Part shown: one piece after another, positions 34,720 to 43,311 of the stretch | How the letters are laid out: the number at the start of each line of letters is the position of its first letter | How positions within the stretch are numbered: position 1 is the first letter of the stretch | NCBI RefSeq assembly: GCF_014306135.1 | Contig: NZ_JACRWD010000007.1 | Span: 1 to 64,000, forward strand | Length of the DNA: 64,000 nucleotides | Reading direction: 5' to 3' | Origin: Paraclostridium hominis | GTDB taxonomy: Bacteria; Bacillota; Clostridia; Peptostreptococcales; Peptostreptococcaceae | Translations under genes and position numbers: made by a program | The notes under the pieces: model-generated | Databases searched by the model: none | Told to the model about the DNA's origin: nothing | Seen by the model: only the letters and a program-made list of their open reading frames with translations

Positions 34720-35565
34720 ATGAATAATATAAAGCTAATATGTGATAGTCTATCAGATATACCTAAGGAGCTAATAGATAAATATGATATACATGTAGTA
34801 CCATTAACAGTTATATTTGATGGTAAGGAATATATAGATGGTATAGATTTAAGTAAACAAGAATTTTACAAAATGTTAAGAAATAGTGAAGATATGCCAA
34901 AGACATCTCAATGTACATATATACAATTTAGAGATGCATTTAAAAGATATTTAAATAAAGGAAATGATATATTATATATAGGAGGTTCTTCTGTTGCATC
35001 AGGAACTTTTCAAAGTGCTATGATGGCTAAAAATGATTTAGATGGTAATATATATATGGTAGATACTCAAAATCTATCTATAGGTAGTGGTTGTCTTTTA
35101 TTATCAGCAGCTGAAATGTTAGAAAGAAAAGCAGATATAAAAGATATATTAAATCATTTAGAGAATTTAAAAGAAAGTGTAAAAGTATTATTTACAGTAG
35201 ATACACTAGAGTACTTACAAAAAGGTGGAAGAATATCTCTTGCTAAAGCAACTATCGGAAACATGTTGAATATAAAACCAGTACTTTCTATAGAAGAAGG
35301 ACTTGTTAAACCTATAAATCAAGTAAGAGGTAAAAAACAAGTTGTAAGTAAAATATTATCATTAATTAAAGAAAATTTTGGAGAAGATTTAACTAAAAAG
35401 AGAATTATACTTGGGTTTGGAGATAATAATAAAGAATTTAATTCTTTTGTAGAGAAATTAAAAGAAGATTTTAAAATAGATGAAATTATAAGTGTCAATG
35501 TAAGTACTTGCATATGTGCACATTCAGGTCCTGGAATAATAGGAATAGCTTGTTGTGATAAATAA
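34720..35565 (+). CDS. DegV-family fatty-acid-binding protein
   Basis: 281 aa. The opening LICDSLSDIPKELIDKYDIH, then VVPLTVIFDGKEYIDGIDL, matches DegV. TSQCTYIQF carries the conserved TSQ loop and GGSSVASGTFQSA the second lipid-headgroup loop. YLQKGGRISLAKA is the third family block. DegV/FakB proteins bind a fatty acid for presentation to the FakA kinase; FakA is not in the window. GCGGAGG precedes the ATG. Confidence 0.93.
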   Translation: MNNIKLICDSLSDIPKELIDKYDIHVVPLTVIFDGKEYIDGIDLSKQEFYKMLRNSEDMPKTSQCTYIQFRDAFKRYLNKGNDILYIGGSSVASGTFQSAMMAKNDLDGNIYMVDTQNLSIGSGCLLLSAAEMLERKADIKDILNHLENLKESVKVLFTVDTLEYLQKGGRISLAKATIGNMLNIKPVLSIEEGLVKPINQVRGKKQVVSKILSLIKENFGEDLTKKRIILGFGDNNKEFNSFVEKLKEDFKIDEIISVNVSTCICAHSGPGIIGIACCDK

Positions 35566-35603
35566 AAATAGACTGTCTTAAAAATTTAAGACAGTCTATT
35601 TTT
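35564..35603. terminator. Bidirectional terminator between degV and feoB
   Basis: Roughly 19-bp perfect stem (AAAAATAGACTGTCTTAAA with its complement). The degV stop codon overlaps the left arm. It serves the convergent degV and feoB transcripts. Confidence 0.88.
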
Positions 35604-35615
35604 ATTTATTATATA

Positions 35616-37742
35616 TTAAGCTATACCAAATAGTTTAAATATACAAGTAGTTCCAAAGCATACTATAAATGCTATAGCTGTAGGCATTAAAAATCCAACA
35701 GCAGTCCATTTATTACTACCAGTTTCTTTTTTTATAGTTAGTAAAGTTGTAGCACAAGGCCAATGAAGTAAACTAAATAACATGGTATTTATAGCAGTTA
35801 AATAAGTCCATCCATTATCTTTTAAAACTTCACCTAGAGCAGATAAACTATCAAATTCAATCATAGAACCAGTCGCTAGATAAGACATTAAAAGTATTGG
35901 TATTACTATTTCATTTGCAGGGAATCCTAGTATAAATGCAAGTAATATAAAGCCATCAAGTCCTATAACTTTTGCTATTGGATCTAAAAATCCTGCAACG
36001 TGTGATAATATACTAGTATCCCCAACGTATATATTTGCAAATATCCATGTTATGATACCTGCTGGAATTGCAACAACAATTGCACGAGATAAAACAAATA
36101 TAGTTCTATCAATTATAGAAGTATATATAACTCTACCTATTTTAGGGGTTCTATATGGTGGCAGTTCTAGTGTGAAAGTTGAAGGAACTCCTTTTAGAAA
36201 AGTTTTAGATAGTATATAAGATACTGCTAGCGTAGTTAAAATACCAAACACTATAGTTAAAGCTATACAAAGAGCAACTATAACACTACTAGCAAAGGAA
36301 TTTTGTATAAAATATGTGAAAAAGATTGTAGCTATAGCTATTAGTGTTGGAAAACGACCATTACAAGGAACGAAGTTATTAGTAAGAATAGCTATTAATC
36401 TTTCCCTTGGTGAATCTATTATTCTACAACCTATAACACCAGCTGCGTTACAACCAAATCCCATGCACATAGTTAAACATTGTTTACCATGACAACAAGC
36501 TTTTTTAAACATATGATCTAAATTAAAAGCTACTCTAGGAAGATACCCTAAATCTTCAAGAAGAGTAAATAAAGGGAAAAATATTGCCATAGGAGGAAGC
36601 ATAACAGATACAACCCATGCAAGTGTTCTATACATTCCGTAACTAATCATTTCATTTAACCATAAAGGACAATTTAAATTCGATAAAAAGTCATATAAAA
36701 TAGGTTCAAATTTAAATAAAAAATCAGATAACATTCCAGATGGAACATTAGCACCTTCTATAGTAATCCAAAGTATCATGCATAACATTAATAACATTAA
36801 TGGTAAACCAAACTTTTTAGAAGTTAATACTTTATCTATTTTTTCATCTCTATTGAATTTATTTTTATTTTGAATTGTAACACTTTTATCATATAATTCT
36901 TTTGCATATGAATATATTGACATATTCATACTATCTCTAATATTAGTTTTATCTATATCTAAAGGTAATTTTAATTTAATTTCATCTACAGTTTTTTTAT
37001 AATCACTACCTATATACTTACTCATAGAATCATATATACTTTCATCACCATCTATAAGTCTAAGACCTAACCATCTAGATTTTATATAAGGTATGTTTTT
37101 AGATAAATCTGGCTCAATTGTATTAAGTAGTTGTTCTATACTATTCTCATATTTTATAATTTTATTTTTGTAATTATATGATTTAGATACAACTAAATCT
37201 AATGTATCAAGTAATTCATTCATACCTTCACCATTTCTAGCTGCTGTTAACACTACTGGTATTCCTAATTCTTTTTCTATTAAGTTTTTATCTATAGATA
37301 TACATTTTTTTCTGGCTTCGTCAATTAAATTTATACAAAGTATAACATTATCTGTAAGTTCCATAATTTGAAATACTAAATTTAAGTTTCTTTCTAACGA
37401 TGTAGCATCAGCAACTACTATAACTGCATCAGGTCTACCGAAGCAAGCAAAATCACGAGCCACCAATTCTTCTTGAGAAGCTGCAAATAAAGAATAAGTT
37501 CCAGGTAAATCTATAAGAGCAAAATCTTTATTATTATGTTTAAAATCTCCTCTAGCTGTACAAACCGTTTTACCAGGCCAGTTTCCAGTATGTTGTCTAA
37601 GTCCTGTCAGATAATTAAATACAGTACTTTTACCGGTATTTGGATTTCCTGCAAGAGCTATAACAAATTGATCGTCTTTTTTATCGATATTAAACATATC
37701 TTTTAATGATTTAATTTTAGTAGAATCATAAGTTAACCCCAT
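35616..37742 (-). CDS. feoB: Ferrous iron transporter FeoB
   Basis: 708 aa, within the FeoB size range. The N-terminal GTPase domain has G1 GNPNTGKST near 32, G2 in NWPGKTV, G3 DLPGTYSL and G4 NLID. A helical GDI-like spacer follows, then a C-terminal membrane domain with the paired Gate regions. The conserved MCMGFGCNAAGVIGCRIIDS and FVPCNGRFPT blocks are present. It imports Fe(II) across the membrane, suiting an anaerobe. A GGGG site precedes the ATG. feoA is 20 bp upstream in the same transcript. Confidence 0.97.
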   Translation of the reverse strand: MGLTYDSTKIKSLKDMFNIDKKDDQFVIALAGNPNTGKSTVFNYLTGLRQHTGNWPGKTVCTARGDFKHNNKDFALIDLPGTYSLFAASQEELVARDFACFGRPDAVIVVADATSLERNLNLVFQIMELTDNVILCINLIDEARKKCISIDKNLIEKELGIPVVLTAARNGEGMNELLDTLDLVVSKSYNYKNKIIKYENSIEQLLNTIEPDLSKNIPYIKSRWLGLRLIDGDESIYDSMSKYIGSDYKKTVDEIKLKLPLDIDKTNIRDSMNMSIYSYAKELYDKSVTIQNKNKFNRDEKIDKVLTSKKFGLPLMLLMLCMILWITIEGANVPSGMLSDFLFKFEPILYDFLSNLNCPLWLNEMISYGMYRTLAWVVSVMLPPMAIFFPLFTLLEDLGYLPRVAFNLDHMFKKACCHGKQCLTMCMGFGCNAAGVIGCRIIDSPRERLIAILTNNFVPCNGRFPTLIAIATIFFTYFIQNSFASSVIVALCIALTIVFGILTTLAVSYILSKTFLKGVPSTFTLELPPYRTPKIGRVIYTSIIDRTIFVLSRAIVVAIPAGIITWIFANIYVGDTSILSHVAGFLDPIAKVIGLDGFILLAFILGFPANEIVIPILLMSYLATGSMIEFDSLSALGEVLKDNGWTYLTAINTMLFSLLHWPCATTLLTIKKETGSNKWTAVGFLMPTAIAFIVCFGTTCIFKLFGIA

Positions 37743-37762
37743 AAATGTCCCCCCATTTAATG

Positions 37763-37990
37763 CTATAGATATGAAACTATTATTTTTTCGCCTTCTTCTT
37801 TTCTAAGTGCTATCATGGCACCTCTTATGTTATAAACCGTAAGATTATCTTTAGGTCCACGGCGTAAAACATCTATTAAAGCACCATTAGTTAAACCTAA
37901 GGCTAACATTCTTTCTCTTAGATAACCATCTGATAAAAGTCCTTCTACCTTTACGGTGCTACATATATCTACATCAGCAAGTTTAACCAT
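37763..37990 (-). CDS. feoA: Ferrous iron transport accessory protein FeoA
   Basis: 75 aa, an SH3-like FeoA domain: VKLADVDICSTVKVEGLLSD, then MLALGLTNGALIDVLRRGPK and GAMIALRKEEGEKI. The ATG at 37990 is 7 nt from GGAGG; the longer in-frame TTG start would place the ribosome site inside the gene. It works with FeoB in Fe(II) uptake. Divergent from the DtxR-family regulator, with a palindrome between them. Confidence 0.94.
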   Translation of the reverse strand: MVKLADVDICSTVKVEGLLSDGYLRERMLALGLTNGALIDVLRRGPKDNLTVYNIRGAMIALRKEEGEKIIVSYL

Positions 37991-38027
37991 GAAAAATACC
38001 TCCAATTTTTTATATTACAAGGTAAGT

Positions 38028-38043
38028 TTTAGCTTAAGCTAAA
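38028..38043. promoter_or_regulatory. Palindromic candidate operator between feoA and the DtxR-family gene
   Basis: TTTAGCTTAAGCTAAA is a perfect 16-bp palindrome 38 bp upstream of feoA on its strand. It is 115 bp from the regulator start. Its size and TTTAG/CTAAA ends resemble sites of DtxR/MntR/IdeR-type metal regulators. Matching the adjacent regulator to it is inference. Confidence 0.55.
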
Positions 38044-38157
38044 TTTCTTACAATAGATATTATGAAAAAAATCATATATTTGTTACATAAAATCAGAATA
38101 TATGAGATAAAAATAAAATATATTAAATATAAGAGGTTATTAGGGGGAGGCGATTTA

Positions 38158-38610
38158 TTGAAAAACCTTAATCAGTTTTATACATTTAATGAATATATGA
38201 AAAGTAATAATTTAAGCCCCAATGAAGAAGATTATATAGAGATGATTTATAGACTACACAGCGATACAAAAGATGTTAAGATTAGCGATTTATCTAAGTC
38301 ATTAAATATAAAGCCTTCATCAGTAAGTAATATGGTAAAAAAATTACAACAAAAGAATATATTAAAACATGAAAAGTATGGCTCTATTACTTTAAATAAA
38401 ACAGGAGAAGTAATAGGGGAGAGATTATTGTATAGGCATAACGTAGTGGAAGAATTTTTAGAATTAATAGGTGTAAAAGATTGTTTACATGAAGAAACTG
38501 AAAAAATAGAGCATACTATAAGTATAGAAACACTAGTTAAAATTAGCAATTTAATAAATTTTTTCAAAGAAAATGACGAATTAATATCTAAGTTAAAAGA
38601 GTACAAATAA
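38158..38610 (+). CDS. DtxR/MntR-family metal-dependent regulator
   Basis: 150 aa from a TTG at 38158 behind GGGGGAGG. An in-frame ATG at 38062 would add 32 unlikely Lys/Ile residues containing the ribosome site. The N-terminal winged helix (about 12-75: NEEDYIEMIYRLH, then IKPSSVSNMVKKLQQKNIL) is followed by the metal-binding and dimer domain with RHNVVEEFL, C in VKDCLHEE and EKIEHTIS. The C-terminal SH3 domain is absent, as in MntR. It probably controls the divergent feoAB or Mn transport. Mn versus Fe preference cannot be told. Confidence 0.88.
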   Translation: MKNLNQFYTFNEYMKSNNLSPNEEDYIEMIYRLHSDTKDVKISDLSKSLNIKPSSVSNMVKKLQQKNILKHEKYGSITLNKTGEVIGERLLYRHNVVEEFLELIGVKDCLHEETEKIEHTISIETLVKISNLINFFKENDELISKLKEYK

Positions 38611-38630
38611 TTAAATTGGGGGAGTTATAT

Positions 38631-39062
38631 ATGAAAACAAAGTATAAATCATTGATTAAAATTTCTTTAATATGTATATTATTTTTAATATTTACAACTC
38701 CAAATAGTATTTTTAAAGAAAAATTTTATGTAAATAAAGTAGATTCAAGTGAAGCAATTTATAAAAAATATTTAAATATGAGTGAAGATTTTGAAGGAGT
38801 AAGTATAATTAATAACAATAGTGACAAAAATAAATTAATGAAAGATGAGTATGCATATGTAATTTTTAAAAATCATGATGGGAAATATTACAATAATGTA
38901 ACTATAAAAGAAGAAAACAATGGTATAATTATCACATATCAAGAAGCTAATGAAAACGATAATTATAAAAATGAAACATATAATAGTAAAGTAGATAAAA
39001 TGATGCTTCTAAGAATCAAATCTAATGAAGAAATAAGTAGTTTAAGATTGTTAAATCATTAA
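38631..39062 (+). CDS. Single-pass membrane or secreted protein, unknown
   Basis: 143 aa from the ATG after GGGGGAG (an upstream in-frame start would contain the ribosome site). One N-terminal hydrophobic helix (about 8-26, SLIKISLICILFLIFTT) is a signal anchor. The rest is Lys/Asn/Glu-rich with KDEYAYVIFKNHDGKYYNNV in the middle. No family recognised. It lies 20 bp after the metal regulator gene, so it is probably cotranscribed with it. Confidence 0.7.
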   Translation: MKTKYKSLIKISLICILFLIFTTPNSIFKEKFYVNKVDSSEAIYKKYLNMSEDFEGVSIINNNSDKNKLMKDEYAYVIFKNHDGKYYNNVTIKEENNGIIITYQEANENDNYKNETYNSKVDKMMLLRIKSNEEISSLRLLNH

Positions 39063-39137
39063 TAAAAAATCACAATAAAGTCATACAAAATTCATATGAA
39101 AAAACTACAATTAGAGTTAAGAAGGAAGTGATTAAAT

Positions 39138-39248
39138 ATGGCTATAGTTTTAATAACTGCAGCTTTAGTAGCTGTAATGTATGGGTTATATGTAGCTGCG
39201 TATATATCTGAAAATTCAACTGAGGAAAGCTTAATTTATGAAAAATAA
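39138..39248 (+). CDS. 36-residue membrane peptide, unknown
   Basis: A short reading frame from ATG with GAAGGAAG ribosome site. One hydrophobic helix (MAIVLITAALVAVMYGLYVA and on) is followed by an acidic tail ENSTEESLIYEK. A terminator follows 17 bp later. Small single-helix proteins of this kind are often missed. Coding status is inferred from the ribosome site, the helix and the position. Confidence 0.55.
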   Translation: MAIVLITAALVAVMYGLYVAAYISENSTEESLIYEK

Positions 39249-39265
39249 TATATGGATATAAAAAG

Positions 39266-39300
39266 AAAGGAACTATCTCGATACAGAGGCTAGTTCCTTT
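39266..39300. terminator. Bidirectional terminator before the PerR-like gene
   Basis: AAAGGAACTA pairs with TAGTTCCTTT, with partly paired interior TCT/AGA. A- and T-runs on both sides suit the convergent genes. Confidence 0.75.
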
Positions 39301-39305
39301 TTAAT

Positions 39306-39683
39306 TTAATTACTTTTGCATTTTTTACAAATTCCATGAAGTATAATATTACAAGATGTTATTTTTATATCAAGTTCATTTGAAATAGTAGAAGGAATAT
39401 CTTTAAGTATATTAGAATGAACATCTTGTATACTTCCGCAAACATCACAAATAAGATGATTGTGCTCAACTATGTTAGCATCAAACCTATCAGGAAATCC
39501 AGGTATGCTAACTTTTTTAATATAGCCATGGCTTACAAGTTGAGATAAATTTCTATATACAGTTCCTAAGCTTAAATTAGGATTATCTTTTTTTAAGTAT
39601 TCATATATAAAATCTGCAGTAGGATGAACGGTATTATCTTTTACAGCATTTAATATAAGTTCTCTTTGTTTTGAAAATTTCAA
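39306..39683 (-). CDS. perR: Fur-family regulator, PerR-like
   Basis: 125 aa. The winged-helix N-terminal domain (FSKQRELILNAVKDN, then LSLGTVYRNLSQLVSHGYI) is followed by regulatory metal ligands in DRFDANIVEHNHLIC. Two structural Cys pairs, CDVCG and CKKC, bind zinc. The placement beside reverse rubrerythrin and 7-1-7 palindromes upstream of both genes favour PerR over Fur. PerR senses peroxide through metal-catalysed His oxidation. A near-palindrome at 39739-39753 suggests autoregulation. Fur and PerR cannot be fully separated from sequence alone. Confidence 0.85.
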   Translation of the reverse strand: MKFSKQRELILNAVKDNTVHPTADFIYEYLKKDNPNLSLGTVYRNLSQLVSHGYIKKVSIPGFPDRFDANIVEHNHLICDVCGSIQDVHSNILKDIPSTISNELDIKITSCNIILHGICKKCKSN

Positions 39684-39738
39684 AATACCACCTCCTATTA
39701 AAACTTTTTTATAATAAATATACCCAAAACAGCATATC

Positions 39739-39753
39739 TATAATCAAATTATA
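39739..39753 (-). promoter_or_regulatory. Candidate PerR box upstream of perR
   Basis: TATAATCAAATTATA is a 7-1-7 near-palindrome (one mismatch), close to the PerR consensus TTATAAT-n-ATTATAA, 56 bp upstream of the perR start. Confidence 0.45.
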
Positions 39754-39821
39754 TTATAAGTTATACGTTTAAATCAAATTTAACTTTAAATTTTATTTTA
39801 AAAAGCTATGAATATAAAAAC

Positions 39822-39849
39822 AGAGTAGTCTAGAAAAGTAGACTACTCT
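39822..39849 (-). terminator. Terminator after the rubrerythrin gene
   Basis: AGAGTAGTCTA pairs with TAGACTACTCT around a short loop, with a T-run on the minus strand. Confidence 0.82.
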
Positions 39850-39870
39850 TTATTTTAAAAGTATTAAAAA

Positions 39871-40416
39871 TTACTTAGTAAAATGTCTTTCTAATAATCC
39901 TAAGAATGCTTTACCATGTCTAGCTTCATCTTTACACATTTCATGAACTGTATCATGTATAGCATCTAATCCTAGTTCTTTAGCTCTTTTAGCTAATTTT
40001 AATTTTCCATCAGTTGCCCCATATTCAGCTTCAACTCTAGCTTTTAAGTTAGCTTGAGTATCAGCAGCAACAACTTCGCCTAATAATTCAGCGAATTTAG
40101 CAGCGTGCTCAGCTTCTTCAAATGCTATTCTTTTATAAGCTTCAGCTACTTCTGGATAACCTTCTCTATCAGCTTGACGACTCATAGCTAAGTACATTCC
40201 TACTTCTGTACATTCACCAACAAAATTAGCTCTTAATCCTTCAACAACTTCAGGATCAACTCCTTTTGCAACACCTATTCTATGTTCATCAGCCCAAACC
40301 ATTTCACCTTTTAACTCATCGAATTTGTCAGCCCCAACTTTACATACTGGACAAATTTCTGGAGCAGTTTCTCCTTCGTGTATATACCCACATACTGTAC
40401 AAACAAACTTTTTCAT
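39871..40416 (-). CDS. Reverse rubrerythrin (peroxide/oxygen-detoxifying)
   Basis: 181 aa from the ATG at 40416, spaced 7 nt from GGAGGG. The domains are in reverse order: an N-terminal rubredoxin-type Fe(SCys)4 site (FVCTVCGYIHEGETAPEICP, then VCKVGA) followed by the four-helix diiron domain with Glu/His ligands. GMYLAMSRQADREGYPEVAE, then FEEAEHAAKFAEL, and later CKDEARHGKAFLGLLERH form the diiron site. Reverse rubrerythrins of clostridia reduce H2O2 and O2 using NADH-linked electrons. A perfect PerR-like box is upstream. Well conserved in anaerobes and inducible by air in studied species. Confidence 0.95.
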   Translation of the reverse strand: MKKFVCTVCGYIHEGETAPEICPVCKVGADKFDELKGEMVWADEHRIGVAKGVDPEVVEGLRANFVGECTEVGMYLAMSRQADREGYPEVAEAYKRIAFEEAEHAAKFAELLGEVVAADTQANLKARVEAEYGATDGKLKLAKRAKELGLDAIHDTVHEMCKDEARHGKAFLGLLERHFTK

Positions 40417-40440
40417 ATTCATACCCTCCTAAAATAAAAC

Positions 40441-40455
40441 TAGTAATCATTACTA
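40441..40455 (-). promoter_or_regulatory. Perfect 7-1-7 PerR/Fur box upstream of rubrerythrin
   Basis: TAGTAATCATTACTA is an exact palindrome with single central base, 25 bp upstream of the rubrerythrin start. The 7-1-7 layout is that of PerR and Fur boxes. The adjacent perR gene makes this the natural target. Confidence 0.65.
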
Positions 40456-40621
40456 TTATTATTACAATTTAATAATATACTAAAAATATTATCATGTCAA
40501 TAATTAAATTGATTAAAATTAAAATCTATCATAATAATATTAAAATGATTAGATTAATATAACAAAAATAAATTAATAATAAATATAATGGGGATAATAT
40601 AGTTTGAAAAGGAGTGATTGT

Positions 40622-42301
40622 GTGGAAACTTCAAAAAAATCAAGTACAAATAAAGTAAAAGTCATTCCATTAGGAGGGCTAGGAGAAATAGGAAAAAATA
40701 TAACAGCAATAGAATATAATGATGAGATAATAGTAATAGATGGAGGATTATCTTTTCCAGATGAAGATATGTATGGAGTAGATTTATTAATTCCAGATAT
40801 AACTTATTTATTAGATAATAAGGATAAAGTTAAAGGTATGTTTGTTACTCATGGACATGAAGACCATATAGGAGCTATACCGTATATATTAAAGCAATTA
40901 AATATACCTGTATATGGAACTAAACTTACTATAGGCTTAATTGAAAATAAGTTAAAAGAACACAATATACTAGATATATGTAATTTAAAACCAATAGAGG
41001 ATAGACAAGCAGTTCAGTTAGATAATATAAAAGTAGAATTTATAAGTGTTACCCATAGTATAGCAGATGCTTGTGCATTAGCAATATATACACCTATGGG
41101 GATAATCTTGCATACAGGAGATTTTAAAGTAGATTATACTCCTATAGATGGAAGAAGAATGGATTTAGAAACCATATCAAAATTAGGGAAAAAAGGAGTT
41201 TTGTTATTATTAGCAGATAGTACAAATGTAGAGAGAAAGGGTCACTCTTTATCTGAAAAAACAATAGGAGAGACATTAGATAGAGTTTTTACTGGACAAA
41301 AAGGTAGGATTATAGTAGCTACGTTTGCTTCTAATATACATAGGATGCAACAAATTGTTAATGCTTCAGTAACTAATAATAGAAAAGTTGTATTTAGTGG
41401 TCGTAGTATGGAGAATGTATCTAGTGTAGCTATAGAACTTGGATATTTAAATATACCTGATGGATATAAGATAAGCATAGATGAAATGGAAAACTTTAAT
41501 AATGATGAGATAACTATAATAACTACAGGTAGTCAAGGTGAAGCTATGGCTGGACTTGCTAGAATTGCTTTTGATACACATAAAAAAATTAAAATACAAA
41601 ACAATGATTTATTTATAATATCAGCATCTCCAATACCAGGAAATGATAAGCTTATATCTAGAGTTATAAATCAATTATATAAAAAAGGTGCAGATGTTAT
41701 TTATAAAGATTTAGAAGCTATACATGTTTCAGGACATGCATATCAAGAGGAATTAAAACTACTACATACATTAGTTCATCCTAAGTTTTTTATGCCTGTC
41801 CATGGAGAGTATAGACATTTAGTGCATCATAAAAATCTTGCAGTTAAACTTGGAATGAATAAAGAAAATGTATTTATCTTAGAAAATGGAGAAGTTTTAG
41901 AACTAACTAAAAAAGAAGCTAAGAAAGATGGAAAGGTTAGAGTAGGTACTGTATATGTTGATGGTATAGGTGTGGGGGATGTAGGAAATATAGTCTTAAG
42001 AGATAGAAAGTACTTAGCTGAAAATGGAATGATGACAATAGTAATAGCTATTGATAAAATCAGTTTTAGTATAGTTGCAGGACCAGATATTATAACTAGA
42101 GGATTTATATATGCAAGAGAAGCTACAGATTTAATAGATGAAGTTAAAGATATTGTAACTTACGAAGTAGAAAATTGCTTAAATAGAAACATATTAGAAT
42201 GGAGTGTTATTAAATCTAAGGTTAAAAAATCTGTGGATAGATATTTATATAATAAATTAAAAAGAGGTACTAGTATATTCCCTATAATAGTAGAAGTTTA
42301 A
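40622..42301 (+). CDS. rnj: Ribonuclease J
   Basis: 559 aa from a GTG at 40622, 7 nt after AAAGGAG; an in-frame TTG at 40604 would include the ribosome site. The metallo-beta-lactamase/beta-CASP nuclease has VIPLGGLGEIGKN, the metal motif THGHEDHIGAIPY near 76, HTGDFKVD, and SGHAYQEEL with the later PVHGEYRHL. The C-terminal domain ends in RGTSIFPIIVEV. RNase J is a 5'-3' exonuclease and endonuclease in RNA turnover. B. subtilis has J1 and J2; only one is seen here. Confidence 0.96.
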   Translation: METSKKSSTNKVKVIPLGGLGEIGKNITAIEYNDEIIVIDGGLSFPDEDMYGVDLLIPDITYLLDNKDKVKGMFVTHGHEDHIGAIPYILKQLNIPVYGTKLTIGLIENKLKEHNILDICNLKPIEDRQAVQLDNIKVEFISVTHSIADACALAIYTPMGIILHTGDFKVDYTPIDGRRMDLETISKLGKKGVLLLLADSTNVERKGHSLSEKTIGETLDRVFTGQKGRIIVATFASNIHRMQQIVNASVTNNRKVVFSGRSMENVSSVAIELGYLNIPDGYKISIDEMENFNNDEITIITTGSQGEAMAGLARIAFDTHKKIKIQNNDLFIISASPIPGNDKLISRVINQLYKKGADVIYKDLEAIHVSGHAYQEELKLLHTLVHPKFFMPVHGEYRHLVHHKNLAVKLGMNKENVFILENGEVLELTKKEAKKDGKVRVGTVYVDGIGVGDVGNIVLRDRKYLAENGMMTIVIAIDKISFSIVAGPDIITRGFIYAREATDLIDEVKDIVTYEVENCLNRNILEWSVIKSKVKKSVDRYLYNKLKRGTSIFPIIVEV

Positions 42302-42395
42302 AGTTACAGATTGATAACAATAAAATTAAATTTATTGTATAAATCAATATGTGTATTTATAATTATATAAAATATACAATTAAAGGGGAAATAAA

Positions 42396-43268
42396 ATGAA
42401 AAAGTGGGGAATTTTATTAGGATTATTTGTAATTATTATTTTTATTTATCAATTTAAGGAATTAAGAGATATTAAAAAAGATTTAGAAACTAGTTTAATG
42501 GATAATAAGTATATTCAAGATAATATATCAAATATAAATTCAAATATTATAAACACTATAAATGACGAATTATCTAAAAGTCATCTGATTAAAGATATTA
42601 AATTTAGTTTAGATAAATTTAAAGATAATAAATATTTAGTAGATGCTAGATTTGAGTTAAGTAGGGTAAGTGAAGATTCAATTGTAAAGTTTATGTATAA
42701 AAGTATCAATGATAAAGAGTGGACTACTATAGAAGCTAAAGATATGGGAGGATTATCATATAAATGTAATTTAAAAATAGATGTAAATAAACCCTATGAA
42801 TATAAAGTTATTAAAGAAGATAATGTATCCGAAAGTAGTGATATAAAGGAATTAAGCAAGTATGATTATATACCATATCACCCATCAATTACTTATGGGG
42901 AAGATTATGAAAAGTATGGTGGAAGTCTTATATTAGGTGTCAATTTAGATGAAGAATATAACTATGAAAATGAAGAAAATAATCATAATGTTACAAATAA
43001 GAAAGATGCTATAAATGGTTTTAATATAAAAAGCATAGATGCTATAGTTGGAATTAATGGAAAAGAAAAAATATATAATTATAAATATAAGGATGCTGTA
43101 TATAGTGAAAATGGAGAGAAACTGGAATCAGAAAATTATGAAGTGTATATACCAAAAAAAGATTATAAAAATAATTTAGAATATATAAAAATGAAGATAA
43201 CATATGAAAATAAAGTTATTGATATAGTTGATATAACTAATGAAATTGATGAAAAATATATAAATTAA
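42396..43268 (+). CDS. Membrane-anchored protein, unknown
   Basis: 290 aa with one N-terminal transmembrane helix (about 4-21, WGILLGLFVIIIFIYQF), then a short coiled coil (about 25-60, Asn/Ile-rich). An extracytoplasmic beta-rich region follows (KFMYKSINDKEWTTIEAKD, then YEYKVIKEDNVSES). The charged tail is Tyr/Asn/Lys-rich. No family recognised. It follows RNase J by 94 bp with AAAGGGG before the ATG, and ends at a terminator. Confidence 0.75.
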   Translation: MKKWGILLGLFVIIIFIYQFKELRDIKKDLETSLMDNKYIQDNISNINSNIINTINDELSKSHLIKDIKFSLDKFKDNKYLVDARFELSRVSEDSIVKFMYKSINDKEWTTIEAKDMGGLSYKCNLKIDVNKPYEYKVIKEDNVSESSDIKELSKYDYIPYHPSITYGEDYEKYGGSLILGVNLDEEYNYENEENNHNVTNKKDAINGFNIKSIDAIVGINGKEKIYNYKYKDAVYSENGEKLESENYEVYIPKKDYKNNLEYIKMKITYENKVIDIVDITNEIDEKYIN

Positions 43269-43276
43269 AAAATAAT

Positions 43277-43305
43277 AAAGGAAGTCGAATTTATCGACTT
43301 CCTTT
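43277..43305. terminator. Bidirectional terminator between unknown gene and typA
   Basis: Perfect 12-bp stem (AAAGGAAGTCGA / TCGACTTCCTTT) with a 5-nt loop and A/T runs on both sides. Confidence 0.88.
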
Positions 43306-43311
43306 AAAAAT

